Assembly: GCA_012064385.1 (NCBI GenBank)
Contig: QRDG01001520.1
Span: 310,001-374,000 of the forward strand
Length of the DNA stretch: 64,000 bases
Direction: 5' to 3'
DNA from: Puccinellia tenuiflora
Lineage: Eukaryota > Streptophyta > Magnoliopsida > Poales > Poaceae
Part shown: positions 9,661 through 18,926 of the stretch, in pieces
How the letters are laid out: every line of letters begins with the position of its first letter
Numbering within the stretch: the first letter of the stretch is position 1
Translations under genes and position numbers: made by a program
Notes under the pieces: generated by a model
What the model was told of the DNA's origin: nothing
The model's input: the letters and a program-made list of their open reading frames with translations, nothing else
The model's database searches: none

Positions 9661-12600
9661 CTATTTAATTTCAACCTTACAGTAGAATTCTCCTTTCGGA
9701 TCTAGGACCTCTGCAAGTAAGAATCCGGCAAATTCCTCTTGAATTGCTCGTATGCGATCGTGTGGTAGAAGGCCATCCCGCAACCGTTCGATCTAATTAA
9801 AAAAGGGTCAATATATATGAATGAAAGTAAACAGAATTGATGGCAATAAACTAAAATTATGAATATTGCATACGCACTTTAAGTTGTTCTAAGATTCTGC
9901 CCTTCTCACAGCACGTCTGACGAATGAACTCGCAGACGTAGTATCCACATAATGATTCCCGCTTCCCTGGCTCAAGCACTTTACGGGAACAGAGTTTGAT
10001 CAAAAAATGGTAATGGTATTGAAATAGAATCAAAGAGATGCGCGGATCTAGATAGTAGTACTTACATTTATTGGTTGAAATGTAAGCTCCTCCGCCCATT
10101 CACCCCTAGCCCTGGCGGTGAATCGTTTCCAAGCCCTGCCCGGCAAAGAAAATGAATAAAGGAGTTATATATTAATTACTTGCTATCAGTAAATGAACGG
10201 AAAGTTGCCGATAATGCCATAATGATTGAAATTACCTCTGGAGGCATTCCTGCATGTCCGCCCACTTCTCAAGGGGTTTATGTAAGGAGTCCATGACTTG
10301 TACTACTCCTTTGTCAGGCATAATGATTAGCAGAATAAAGTGGAAGCTGCGCACGCATAAGTCATCAATTATACACTTAACATCGAGAAATTAAGCGAAA
10401 TAAAATATGTAGAAGACAGTAACACTTACTTGAAGTTGTAAGGAAATAATATTTCTCTTTTGACTTCGTTGAACCGTAACGCATTTACCAAGTTATTCTC
10501 GGTTTGGTCGTAAAAATCAAGGAGACTTTTTTCATGAACGGTATTTGGATCAACGAACCCAATATCATAGATTTGTCCTCTTTTGCATTCGAGAATCTTC
10601 ATTCTGCATAATTAATATAGTGATAAGTAAGATAATTATAAATGCAATGAACGAGGTGAGCTAGGTAGAGACTTAACTACAGAAATAATACTTACAGACA
10701 ATAGGCGCTGATGATAGCTTTGTCAAGGGCTTCTTGTTGGTATAACTGAAATAATTCACAAAATTCAATCATTACGTGGTCATCTCCATGCCCGTAATGC
10801 TCGTTCTTATATCCCACGTAGATCCAATTTTCCCCTTTCTTTGAGGCTGCCATGTACCAACTATGCAATCTTCGCATTTTTGTTGGTAGATCTTTGACAT
10901 GAGATTTGACGAGAGGATGCCCGTGCCGGTATTGGTATTTTGGAACTATTTCTTCGTGGAATTGTAATTGGTCTAAGTACTGAGCAATAGACAAGCCGTG
11001 AGCAGCGGCTGCTTCTCCGTACATTGCAACAAACTCAGGATCGATGCCGACCGCAGGTTTGCTCGACCCCACCTTGGTATCGGAAAACACTTTGAGCGGG
11101 GGGCACGATTGTTTTTGCTGTTCTCCTAGCTGGGGAACTGTCTTCCGGCTTGCACTAATACTCTTCGACCGCTGTTTATTTGCCCGAACCGACTTGAGAA
11201 TAGAGCGGTCATAGTCTGGTGTCAGCTTTGGCGGGGGTTGGGCTAGATTTTTCAGCATTTTCACGACAGCGGCATGTTCTTCTGGGGTGTCGGGGAACTC
11301 TGTTGCTTTCGCCTTCTTTGCCTTCAAGTTAGCAAACCACTTATCCGTTTCCCCTTTTGCGATCGCCTTATTTTCCTCCACCATATAGTCATAAGGTCTC
11401 TTGGCAAGATTCTTATGAGGTACTTTTGGGAGGGGTGACCTTGAACGTTTCGGTGATCGTTTTTATCAAACCCCAGAGTACCCACACGTGGCGCCGGAGA
11501 AGACTTACGCGGCGGCGGAGACGACTGACGCGGCGGCGAAGACGGCTGCTCTGGAGACTGGTGAGGCGGCGGAGACGGCGCCTGAGGCGGCGGCGGTGGA
11601 GAGTGGTGAGGCGGCGGAGACGGCGCCTGAGGCGGCGGCGGTGGAGAGTGGTGAGGCGGCGGAGACGGCGCCTGAGGCGGTGGAGAGTGGTGAGGCGGCG
11701 GCGGTGGAGAGTGGTGAGGCGGCGGAGGCGGTGGAGAGTGGTGAGGCGGCGGAGGCGGTGGAGAGTGGTGAGGCGGCGGAGGCAGCCAGTTTGGAAGCAC
11801 GATGAATTCCTTTGGCCATAGAATAGTCTCTTTCTTGGCTTCTCCAAGTTCAACCACCTCCCCATCTTCACCTGCAGGGTGTTCCAGCTTCAGCTCCTCA
11901 AATCCTTTACTAACTTCATCGACCCCGACAATAGCGTAGCCATGAGGAACCGGGGAGCAATGGAAAGTTGGTGTAGGTCCAATTGGTACGGCATAGCCGA
12001 CCGCCACCTTCATGGTTATGTTGAACACTTTCACATGTAGCTCACAAGGTGTGCTCTCCGTGATATCATCCACTGGGTAGCGACGAAGAGCATCCGTCGT
12101 CAGTGCATCATCATCACGTGCCGGGACCATGCTCGAAGCCACGCTGCTTTTCCGATATGATGGGTCGGTAGCATCGACTGCAGCTTCTACAACGTGCTGC
12201 TGAGATAGGCCGGCAGTGCCTTGCTGGCTAAGTTCGTTAATTTGATCCTGCTGCCGCTTCATTTGATCCTGCTGCCGCTTAATTGTTTCTTCTATATTAC
12301 GCAGCCGGTCTGCAGCAGCGATTGCTTCCCTTGCCTCCCTTTCCTTTCTCCTCTGATGACTTTTATCGGGAAATATTTTCCTTTCCACGGGAAACCCATG
12401 TTTCCACGGCTTGGAGCCTTTGGTGCCTCGTGTTCGTCCCTCATGTTCTTTATTCCCAATGGCGCGTGAAAGCTCGTCATCGTCTCTATCGGGACGGAAC
12501 CGTCCCTCTTCAACATCCTTGTATGCTTTCCTAATTTCTTCGATGGGTAGTAGGGGATTATCCTTGTGTCTTCTGGTATATATGCACTTTCCTTCTGCGT

Positions 12601-13632
12601 CCAATGTGCCCCCATGCCCGTAAAACCAATTTCTTGTCCGTTCGGTCCATCCTTCTTTTATAGGCTCTGGAACGATCCCTTTAGCCAGCAGGTCGGCCTC
12701 AAGTTTGTCCCACTTAGGCATGGAACAGGCGTAGCCAGCAGCCCCCATAGTATGGTGGTACTTCTTTTTAGCAGCATTTGCCTTGTTTACTGCAGACTTT
12801 AACTGAGCTTCCTCTGATTTCTTGTAATTCACAAAATCTTCCCAGTAGTCTCTTATCTTCTCATACCCGCGATCGAAATCCGGAGTTTTATCTTTCAAGA
12901 TGAAGTCGGTGTACAATCTGTTCTTAAATTTGTTGAATAGCTCGGCCATCTTCTTAAGAGCCCACGCCTTGACTTTATCTACTAGAGCTTTTTTTCGGGC
13001 ATCCATCTCCTCCTCATCTGGCTCCCCCTCCTCTGGATCCACCTCTGGCAACGGCAATGTGAAATTAACCATGACCTTTTGAAAAAGGCGTCTTTTGCCT
13101 TCGGGGCCGATATAGCTAACTTTAGGATCCCTTGGCTTATTCCATTCTCGGATGGTGATCGGGACGTAGTCCCTAACAATAACACCGCATTGCTTCACAA
13201 ATTTTTGTCTAACATCAATTGGAGCAATGGGTTCGCCGTCTGCACCGACTTCTTCGATCCTGTAGCGGACATTGTCCTGCAACTTTTTGGTTGGGCCTCG
13301 TTTCGTCCTCATAGAGGATTTGCTCGATCCGGATGGCTAAAAGAAGAAAGACTGTTAATATGTGTATATGGACAACAGAGGCTAAATTAATTAATATAAA
13401 TATATATATGCACCTCGTCGGAGATTGTAATAATCAATGTTGCACCGGAGCCGCCGGCTTCTGCCTTGTCGGCTTCTCCCTCATCGGAGATGCCGAGTTC
13501 GGCCTCTTTCCAGGCGTTGAGAGACTCATCCCCCTCACCGGAGTCGTTCAGAAAGTGACTTGTTTCATCATCGCCGCAGATTATATCCTCGAGGATATTT
13601 TCCTCAATTTCATCTCTGCCGTGTGGTTCCAT
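9661..13632 (-). pseudogene. CACTA gene: Transposase_24-like protein fused to Ulp1/C48 cysteine protease domain, one frameshift
   Basis: The gene reads from ATG at 13632. Exon 1 is 13632-13414 (acidic). Exon 2 runs 13336-10696, then 10603-10430, 10346-10236, 10135-10066, about 9970-9878 and 9792-9661 (TAG stop); nearly all borders have clear GT/AG signals and keep phase. The N-terminal half has the basic KRGPTKKL start and the coiled, charged region seen in plant Transposase_24 proteins. A Pro/His-rich tandem linker follows, encoded at about 11500-11790. The C-terminal exons encode an Ulp1-type (C48) protease fold with a His in FHFILLII, Asp in VMDSLHK and Cys in LCGYYVCEF. The frame breaks at a T5 run (plus 11460-11464), consistent with one missing base, so full-length protein is not made. 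The role of Ulp1 domains in CACTA elements is unproven; desumoylation of host or transposase proteins is one idea. Confidence 0.8.
11500..11790 (-). repeat. Coding minisatellite for a Pro/His/Ser linker
   Basis: GGCGGCGGAGACGG- and GGTGGAGAGTGGTGAGG-type units repeat in tandem. On the coding strand they give PPPPP-HHSPPPP-type repeats between the transposase-like and protease parts. Because the unit keeps several frames open, several spurious long frames appear here on both strands. Confidence 0.85.
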
Positions 13633-13906
13633 AGTTTCTGCAAAATACGAAAGTTATTTTCGGAGCCGTCTCTGCCGTGTCGTTCAGAAAACTTGTAGGG
13701 ATAGAATGGTACTACAAGGAAAGGCGCGCGTTGCTGCGCCTGTTGTTTCTAAGCGTCGTCATGGTGATACATTTTATGAACATGTGTGATTTATGCTCAT
13801 CGTCGGCACTTAGGTGACTAAATCGTCGATGACCTAGCTCATCGATTTCATCCCCCGCAACACGGTAAAAATGTCGCGGTAAATCACTCCTCACAAAATG
13901 AAACAC

Positions 13907-14735
13907 TTAGCACATTCGTGGTTTGTCGAGTTTTGACTTCAATTTACATCACTAAATAAAAATCAACATCGCTACATCACTGAAATTTGCACTAGCTAAA
14001 TATTACATATGCGAGGATGATCCACTAAATAAAAATCATCACAGATCAATTTTGCAATTATCATCGGATACTTTATATACACTAACCGCTGTCACATATC
14101 ACAGATCAATTGCAAATAATATTGTAGACTGTCACATATGCTATTGAAAATAACCATACACTAACCGCTGTCACATATCACAAATCAATTGCAAATTTTT
14201 CTAATAACATTTCTAACACTAAATTTCCTAACACTAAATTCCTAACACTAAATTTCTAACACTAAATTACCTACCACTAAATTTCCTACACTACAAAAAC
14301 AACACAAAAATGTACCTAAACTACACACCTAATTTATACTACTAACTAATTTAAATTACTAACTAATTTAAACTACTAACTAATTTAAATTACTAACTAA
14401 AACTAACTAACTATGGAGTAACAAATAGTTCTTAACAATAATATTGCAACTAATTATGGAGTATTAATTTTGATTTCTAACTTTGCTAACACAATCATCA
14501 AATAACATTGCTTTGCTAAATTACTAACTAAAACTAACTAACTAAATTACTAACCCTAAAAGGAGTAGCAAATTCAACAATTTAAATTACTAACTAATTA
14601 AACTACTAACTAATTTAAATTACTAACTAAAACTAACTAACTAAATTACTAACCCTAAAAGCTGCAGCAAATTCAACATTTTAAACTACTAACTAATTTA
14701 AATTACTAACTAAAACTAACTAACTAAATTACTGC
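13907..14735. repeat. AT-rich leader with ACTAAATT / TACTAACTAA tandem repeats
   Basis: Upstream of the minus-strand CACTA gene the sequence is dominated by short imperfect repeats, densest at 14215-14735 (units such as CTAACACTAAATT and ATTTAAATTACTAACTAA). There is also a duplicated CACATATCACAGATCAATT(G) block at 14095-14190. No gene was seen. It would lie in the promoter or 5' UTR of the 13632 gene. Confidence 0.7.
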
Positions 14736-15216
14736 AGGTGCAAGTGCAGGGGCGTGGAGCAGGTGCAGTGCGTGCACGGGCTCGAGCCCGTGCAGGTGCT
14801 CGACCATGGCGCTCTCGGTTGCAGTGCATGACGGCGACCGCCGAGAGCAAGGGGGAAACGGAGAAAGGGCCGGAGACGCGGTGGTGCTCACCCTGGCGCA
14901 GATCGGCGACGGGGAGGAAGCAGGACGACGGTGGGAGCAGAGGCGGCGCGAGAGTCGGGGACGGCGCGAGAGCGGAGGCCGCGCGAGGAGCGGAGGCGGC
15001 GCGGGAGTCGGGGACGGCGTCACGGCGGCAGCCGGAGTCGGGACGGCGTCACGACGCGTCACGGCGTCGAGTGGAGGCCGCCGGCGGCGGGCGCGTGGAG
15101 GCCGGCGGCGGATTTGGGCAGCCTGACGGCGTCGGGTCGGTTCGCGCGCTGGTCCTTAGCGAAAATGAGAAGCAGTTGGGGGAGAAGAAGAGGCGGCCAG
15201 ATTTAAAAGGCAAAGA
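14736..15216 (-). promoter_or_regulatory. GC-rich leader or promoter region of the CACTA gene
   Basis: This block is strongly GC-rich, in sharp contrast to its left neighbour. On the minus strand a TATA-like TTTAAAT occurs near 15200, followed by a C/G-rich leader reading towards the gene start at 13632. Open frames on both strands (for example on plus from 14738) are low-complexity Arg/Gly/Ala strings and are probably not coding. Transcription direction is inferred from the gene. Confidence 0.4.
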
Positions 15217-15405
15217 CCTTTCGTCCCGGTTGGTGGCACCAACCGGGACCAAAGGGTCTTTCGTCCCGGTTGGTGGCACCAACCGGGACCAAAGGCCTAA
15301 CCTTTCGTCCCGGTTCATGCCACCAACCGGGACGAAAGGTCCGGCACCGAAAAGGCGCGTGAAAATACCCTTTGGTCCCGGTTCGTGGCATGAACCGGGA
15401 CCAAT
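15217..15405. repeat. Right-side CACTA subterminal palindromes
   Basis: Four units of the type TTTCGTCCCGGTTGGTGGCA-CCAACCGGGAC lie in a row, each able to fold on itself. They mirror the repeats at 9128-9349 and mark the right part of the element. Confidence 0.85.
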
Positions 15406-15412
15406 GCCCTGA

Positions 15413-15848
15413 AAATTCAATTTTATTTCAAACTTTTCAGTTCTGAATGTTGTTCCCGCCTTTTTATTCTTATTAAGGTGTTTGAATAGGAATTTCAAAT
15501 GGTTTCGAATTTGAAAAGACTTTCAACATGAAAAGTGTTTAAATTTGAATAAATAATTCAAAACCATTTTCTGTTTTCTATAATAATTATTCTATCTATA
15601 CAAACTATTAACCATTTTGTCATTTTTTAAGATTAGAGGTGAATTCATTTAAGTAAATTTTTTGGAATGTGAACTTAATTAATTCATTGAACTTATAAAT
15701 TCAATATCTTTTGATCTGTTTATCAGAAAAATGCACATAATATATCAAATTGTTGATAAAAATGTAATCTATTTATTTATTTAATTTATATCTATTGAAT
15801 TAATTATATATATTGAATTAATTCATATCTATTGATTAATTCATATCT
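15413..15848. other. AT-rich spacer, no gene seen
   Basis: Plain AT-rich sequence with short TATTGAATTAATT-like repeats at 15780-15845. It separates the last CACTA subterminal repeat from the small-gene unit. Confidence 0.5.
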
Positions 15849-16031
15849 CACTAAACTGTACATAATGGCAACAGTGGATCCTTCAGGTAATCGACCGGAT
15901 ACGGTACAGAATGACAACAGTGGATCTCATAAAAGAGAACTGGAATGGTGATCACATACTCTGAAACTAACTTCGACGGTGTATTTGATACGGTACAGAA
16001 TGACAACAGTGGATCAGTTGTCCTAACAATC

Positions 16032-16574
16032 TTAGTCATACTCCTGCCTAGGCCTATAATACTCGTACTCGTAGTCGCCGTCATCGTCGTCGTCGCTGTC
16101 ATCGTACTCATACGGCGCTCGTGGCTCGAACCTCGACGGGTGAGCACCCCCGGACTGCATGTTAGGGTAGCGTAGGCGGGGGTTATCGCCAGCCATGATG
16201 TAGTTCATAACGCCCTGGAGAGTCCGCCAGCTCTCACCACAGCTGACGGCCGGCCTCGTTGAAGTCCGAAGGAGGAGGGCCATCCCCCTCGTACCTGGCG
16301 AGCGCCCCTCTCACAGCCGATTGATGAAGAAGGCTTCCCAAGTCGGGCGGTAGTCGGGATGCCAGCACGGATCCATCCGCTGCTCCGGTGTGAGCTCGAG
16401 GTAGTAGTGGTTCGTGATGGCCGCCCGGCGCGCCACACCTTGAGGGAGAGGAGGGACCGGCACGCCTCCGGCGCTCAGCCTCCAGCCGGCGGGGACGCGG
16501 TAGCCGGGCGGGCAGGGGTAGTTCGAGGCGGAAAGCTCCTCCGCCTGACGGTAGGTTAGTACGGTGGAAGCCAT
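16032..16574 (-). pseudogene. Small uncharacterised TE-associated gene, degenerate copy A
   Basis: From ATG at 16574 the minus strand opens with a protein start including YPCPPGYRVPAGWRLSAGG and a TPEQRMDP motif, ending early at a TGA near 16311. A second frame then carries ARYEGDGPPPSDFNEAGRQLW (16309-16234 region). A third frame continues with WRTLQGVMNYI and an acidic DDSDDDDDGDYEYEYY tail to 16032. Read together the three pieces look like one ancestral protein of about 170-180 residues broken by two frameshifts. I have the impression that similar hypothetical proteins are widespread in Triticeae annotations, but I know of no function. Its upstream 100 bp closely matches that of the second small gene at 17970-18266. 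Confidence 0.6.
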
Positions 16575-16660
16575 GGAAGAGTGATGAGGTTGCAGATATG
16601 AGTTTAGATGTGATATATATAGTGAGAAATTGCGGGAAGACGAAGGCGGAAAGCGTGGAA
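16575..16660 (-). promoter_or_regulatory. TATA-box promoter of small gene A
   Basis: On the minus strand CACTATATATATCACATC (TATA core at 16613-16620) lies about 40-50 bp upstream of the ATG at 16574. The same block, with few differences, is found at 18305-18440 ahead of the second small gene. Confidence 0.55.
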
Positions 16661-17214
16661 GAATCACACGGATCGTGTGTTTCCTTCGAGCGCTTGTGAG
16701 CCGTTGGATCAGAGTTGTGTTTCTTTCGAGTGCTTGTGAGCTGTTGGATCGTGTGCACACGGATTGTGTGTTTCTTTCAAGCGCTTGTGAGCTGTTGGAT
16801 CAGGGGTGTGTTTCTTTAGAGCGCTTGTGAGCCGTTGGATCAGAAGCACACGGATCGTGTGTTTCTTTCAAGCGCTTGTGAGCTGTTGGATCAGGGCCTT
16901 TGGTCCCGGTTCGTGTTACCAACCGGGACTAAAGAAGCACACGGATCGTGTGTTTCTTTCAAGCGCTTGTGAGCCGTTGGATCAGGGGTGTGTTTCTTTA
17001 GAGCGCTTGTGAGCCGTTGGATCAGAAGCACACGGATCGTGTGTTTCCTTCGAGCGCTTGTGAGCTGTTGGATCAGGGCCTTTGGTCCGTTCGTGTTACC
17101 AACCGGGACTAAAGAAGCACACGGATCGTGTGTTTCTTTCAAGCGCTTGTGAGCCATTGGATCAGGGGTGTGTTTCTTTAGAGCGCTTATGAGCCGTTGG
17201 ATCAGAAGCACACG
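16661..17214. repeat. Tandem array of about 40-51-bp units with a ~180-bp higher-order period
   Basis: About ten units share the core GCGCTTGTGAGCCGTTGGATCAG preceded by TGTGTTTCTTT. Units starting CACACGGATCGTGTG alternate with shorter ones. Two units end with an embedded CACTA-like palindrome (TTGGTCCCGGTTCGTGTTACC..., near 16899 and 17079), giving a repeat of about 180 bp. The array sits exactly between two outward-facing TATA boxes. Confidence 0.9.
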
Positions 17215-17260
17215 CCTATAAATAGCGACGTCCCTGCAGCGAAACGGCACACAACGAGCG
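17215..17260 (+). promoter_or_regulatory. TATA-box promoter reading rightwards
   Basis: GCCTATAAATAGC (TATA core 17217-17224) is a strong plant TATA box directly after the repeat array. Transcription would be expected to start near 17250 and run through the hairpins at 17430-17531 and 17640-17707. No long plus-strand ORF of convincing composition follows. Confidence 0.6.
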
Positions 17261-17429
17261 TCTACCTTTGCCACCGAACCCAATGGTGGATTTAGCCTAC
17301 CGCTGGCATGTTCCCTAACACAAGCCCTCGGGTAGGTTGAATCCAACCACTGGATTAGGGTGACACAATGATGAATTGCCGAGGAGGTGGGAGTGGTGGT
17401 GGTGGAAGTGGTAGCCATGCCCCTCGGTC

Positions 17430-17531
17430 GGATCCAAGCAGCTGCAAGGCTCTGTGATGATCTACAACATTCCCAACACTTTTTGGGACGGTCGTTAGAT
17501 CATCACAGAAGTCTTGCGGCTGCTTGGATCG
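17430..17531 (+). ncRNA. Candidate miRNA-like hairpin precursor
   Basis: Arms 17430-17464 and 17496-17531 pair over 34 of 35 positions: 32 Watson-Crick pairs, two G-U wobbles, one single-base bulge and one terminal mismatch, counted by hand. The 31-nt apical region contains a further TCCCA/TGGGA stem. Size, loop and near-perfect pairing fit a plant miRNA or siRNA-type foldback. It lies about 180 bp downstream of the TATA box at 17217. I do not recognise either arm as a known plant miRNA. An inverted duplication without RNA function is the alternative. Confidence 0.5.
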
Positions 17532-17639
17532 AAGGTCGATTTGCTGCTCACGACGACGCGAGACGGATGCGCAAGCTTCCGGATGGGAAAAACCAGTGTT
17601 GGATCAGCCACATGACCCTATATGCAAATCATTCGGATT

Positions 17640-17707
17640 CCGTCATACAGCCCAACGGTGCATTTGATATGCAGGCACTCACGAGCCACCGTTGGGCTGT
17701 ATGACGG
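17640..17707. repeat. Perfect 21-bp inverted repeat with 26-nt loop
   Basis: CCGTCATACAGCCCAACGGT(G) at 17640-17660 is exactly complementary to 17687-17707. It lies about 110 bp after the first hairpin in the same presumed transcript. It could be a second foldback, a transcription end signal, or the scar of an inverted-repeat transposon. Confidence 0.85.
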
Positions 17708-17969
17708 GGGAACCGTGTGGATTTGATAAAAGGTTTAATACATTAATTATTACACATCACCAACAACATCCCTATCTAGTGTTCACTTGTTTCTTCGTGT
17801 GTGTCCCTTTCTTCTGATTACGCCGTAGCCATGGACAATCTTCATCAGGCAAGAGAACTGCAATGGCGATCACAGACTCTGAAACTAACTTCGACCGGTT
17901 CCTGAGCCGCGGGGTGCTGAGCCGCCGGCACTGCGCATCCAAGAGAAGGAACCCTCACAGGGTCATAGC

Positions 17970-18266
17970 TCACGTGAGAAGGAACCCTCTGAAGAACGAC
18001 CACCTACTATCATACTGCCTATCCAATAGATACATGTAGCGACGGACATGCTCATCCTCCTCCCTGATACGGCGACGTACCTCCTCGTCGGGGGCCTGCT
18101 CCCTCTGCACCGAGCGTGGCCCACGCGACGGCCACCACAGAAGATCCGGGTCGACGATGTCACCCGTATTCCTCACCAAGCTGCGTGTCCCGGAAGGTAG
18201 CACCTCCCAGTGCCAGCCCGGTGGAGCCCAGTCCCGCACATCGCCCCTCTGGTCCAACATGGACAT
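17970..18266 (-). CDS. Small uncharacterised TE-associated gene B
   Basis: The minus-strand frame is open from about 18296 to the stop at 17970, but the first in-frame ATG is at 18266; the frame before it starts with GTG. The protein of about 98 residues contains DWAPPGWHWEVLPSGTR, VDPDLLWWPSRGPRS and an Arg/Glu-rich C-terminal helix (RRRIREEDEHVRRYMY). The PPGW-W-LPSG segment recalls CPPGYRVPAGWRLSAGG of gene A, so the two may be distant relatives. Function unknown. The upstream region matches the gene A promoter, but the base triplet equivalent to the gene A start codon is changed, so translation may be impaired. Confidence 0.5.
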   Translation of the reverse strand: MSMLDQRGDVRDWAPPGWHWEVLPSGTRSLVRNTGDIVDPDLLWWPSRGPRSVQREQAPDEEVRRRIREEDEHVRRYMYLLDRQYDSRWSFFRGFLLT

Positions 18267-18304
18267 CGTCCCCGAGAACACCTTAGTCAAAAACACCTAA
18301 GTCA

Positions 18305-18440
18305 AAATTTTGTTACAATGGAAGGAGTGATGAGGTTGCAGATGTGAGTTTAGATGTGATATGGCAATGGCGGCCAAGCCTACGTATATATAGTGAGAAA
18401 TTGCGTGAAGACGAAGGCGGGAAGCGGTGGAAGAAGACAC
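18305..18440 (-). promoter_or_regulatory. Promoter of small gene B, homologous to that of gene A
   Basis: The sequence shares long stretches with 16572-16680 (GAGTGATGAGGTTGCAG, GAGTTTAGATGTGATAT, TATAGTGAGAAATTGCG, AAGACGAAGGCGG). It has a TATA core at about 18385-18392. An ambiguous base (N) lies just outside at 18474. Confidence 0.5.
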
Positions 18441-18479
18441 GGATCGTTTGTTTTCCGGGTCGAGTGGGCTTGTNTAGTG

Positions 18480-18926
18480 AGAAAACATGACATGTACAGA
18501 GGATGAGGACCGAGAGAGGATGACACTACATTTCTGCATTCAGGCCAATGTTGGCTTATCAACTCCAAATTTTCTGTAAATAAAGAATAGGGATTGTGAT
18601 ACACAGTTATGACAAAATATATATTGGAAAGGGTAACAATGTTAATGCCAATTCCAACAGTATGCACTACTTCCCACTTCCCAACTTTCCATACAGAAAA
18701 ACATGTACATGGCCTACATACATATAGCTTGTACGCACCACATCTATAGGCAAGTGGATGGAAGTTTAAAAAGAACACATGCACAACTACATCTAACTCA
18801 GGCCAAGCATCATAGGAATCAGTTCAGTTTGTTTATCTCTGAGATATAGCTATTAGGTGGTTACTGCCTTACTGTCGCTGAGTTTTGCAAACATTACATG
18901 GTTAACATCTGCAAGATATGTACTAC
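18480..18926. other. Unassigned sequence, no gene seen
   Basis: No terminus or long frame could be assigned. It may be intron of the exon-like segment that follows on the minus strand. Confidence 0.35.

Larger units (their letters stand above)
9110..15412. mobile_element. CACTA (En/Spm, DTC) transposon, right end not found
   Basis: The left terminus begins CACTAGTAGAAAAATAG, a typical Triticeae CACTA terminal inverted repeat. It is followed by about 250 bp of subterminal repeats with palindromic TCCCGGTT...AACCGGGA cores. A second cluster of the same repeats occupies 15217-15405. Between them lies a minus-strand gene of the CACTA Transposase_24/Ulp1 type. I found no matching CACTA terminus after 15405, so the right boundary is set at the last subterminal repeat; a truncation or a deletion would explain this. 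No TNP2-type transposase (Transposase_21) frame is present, so the copy depends on other elements or is dead. Confidence 0.85.

Noticed and set aside
11357..11871. Long Arg- or Ala/Glu-rich frames on both strands across the Pro/His repeat
   Set aside because: They are produced by the GGC/GGA-rich minisatellite in alternative frames; the spliced minus-strand gene explains the region.
14738..15412. 224-codon plus-strand frame
   Set aside because: It is a low-complexity Arg/Gly/Ala string in a GC-rich leader and then reads through subterminal palindromes, so it is not a credible protein.
16661..17214. CRISPR-like repeat-spacer array
   Set aside because: Repeats are imperfect, spacers are not unique, and the context is a plant transposon region.
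15849..18479. CACTAAAC at 15849 and TAGTG at 18475-18479 as ends of a separate CACTA element enclosing the small genes
   Set aside because: The termini agree over only a few bases, and the flanking trinucleotides (TCT and AGA) do not form a target duplication.
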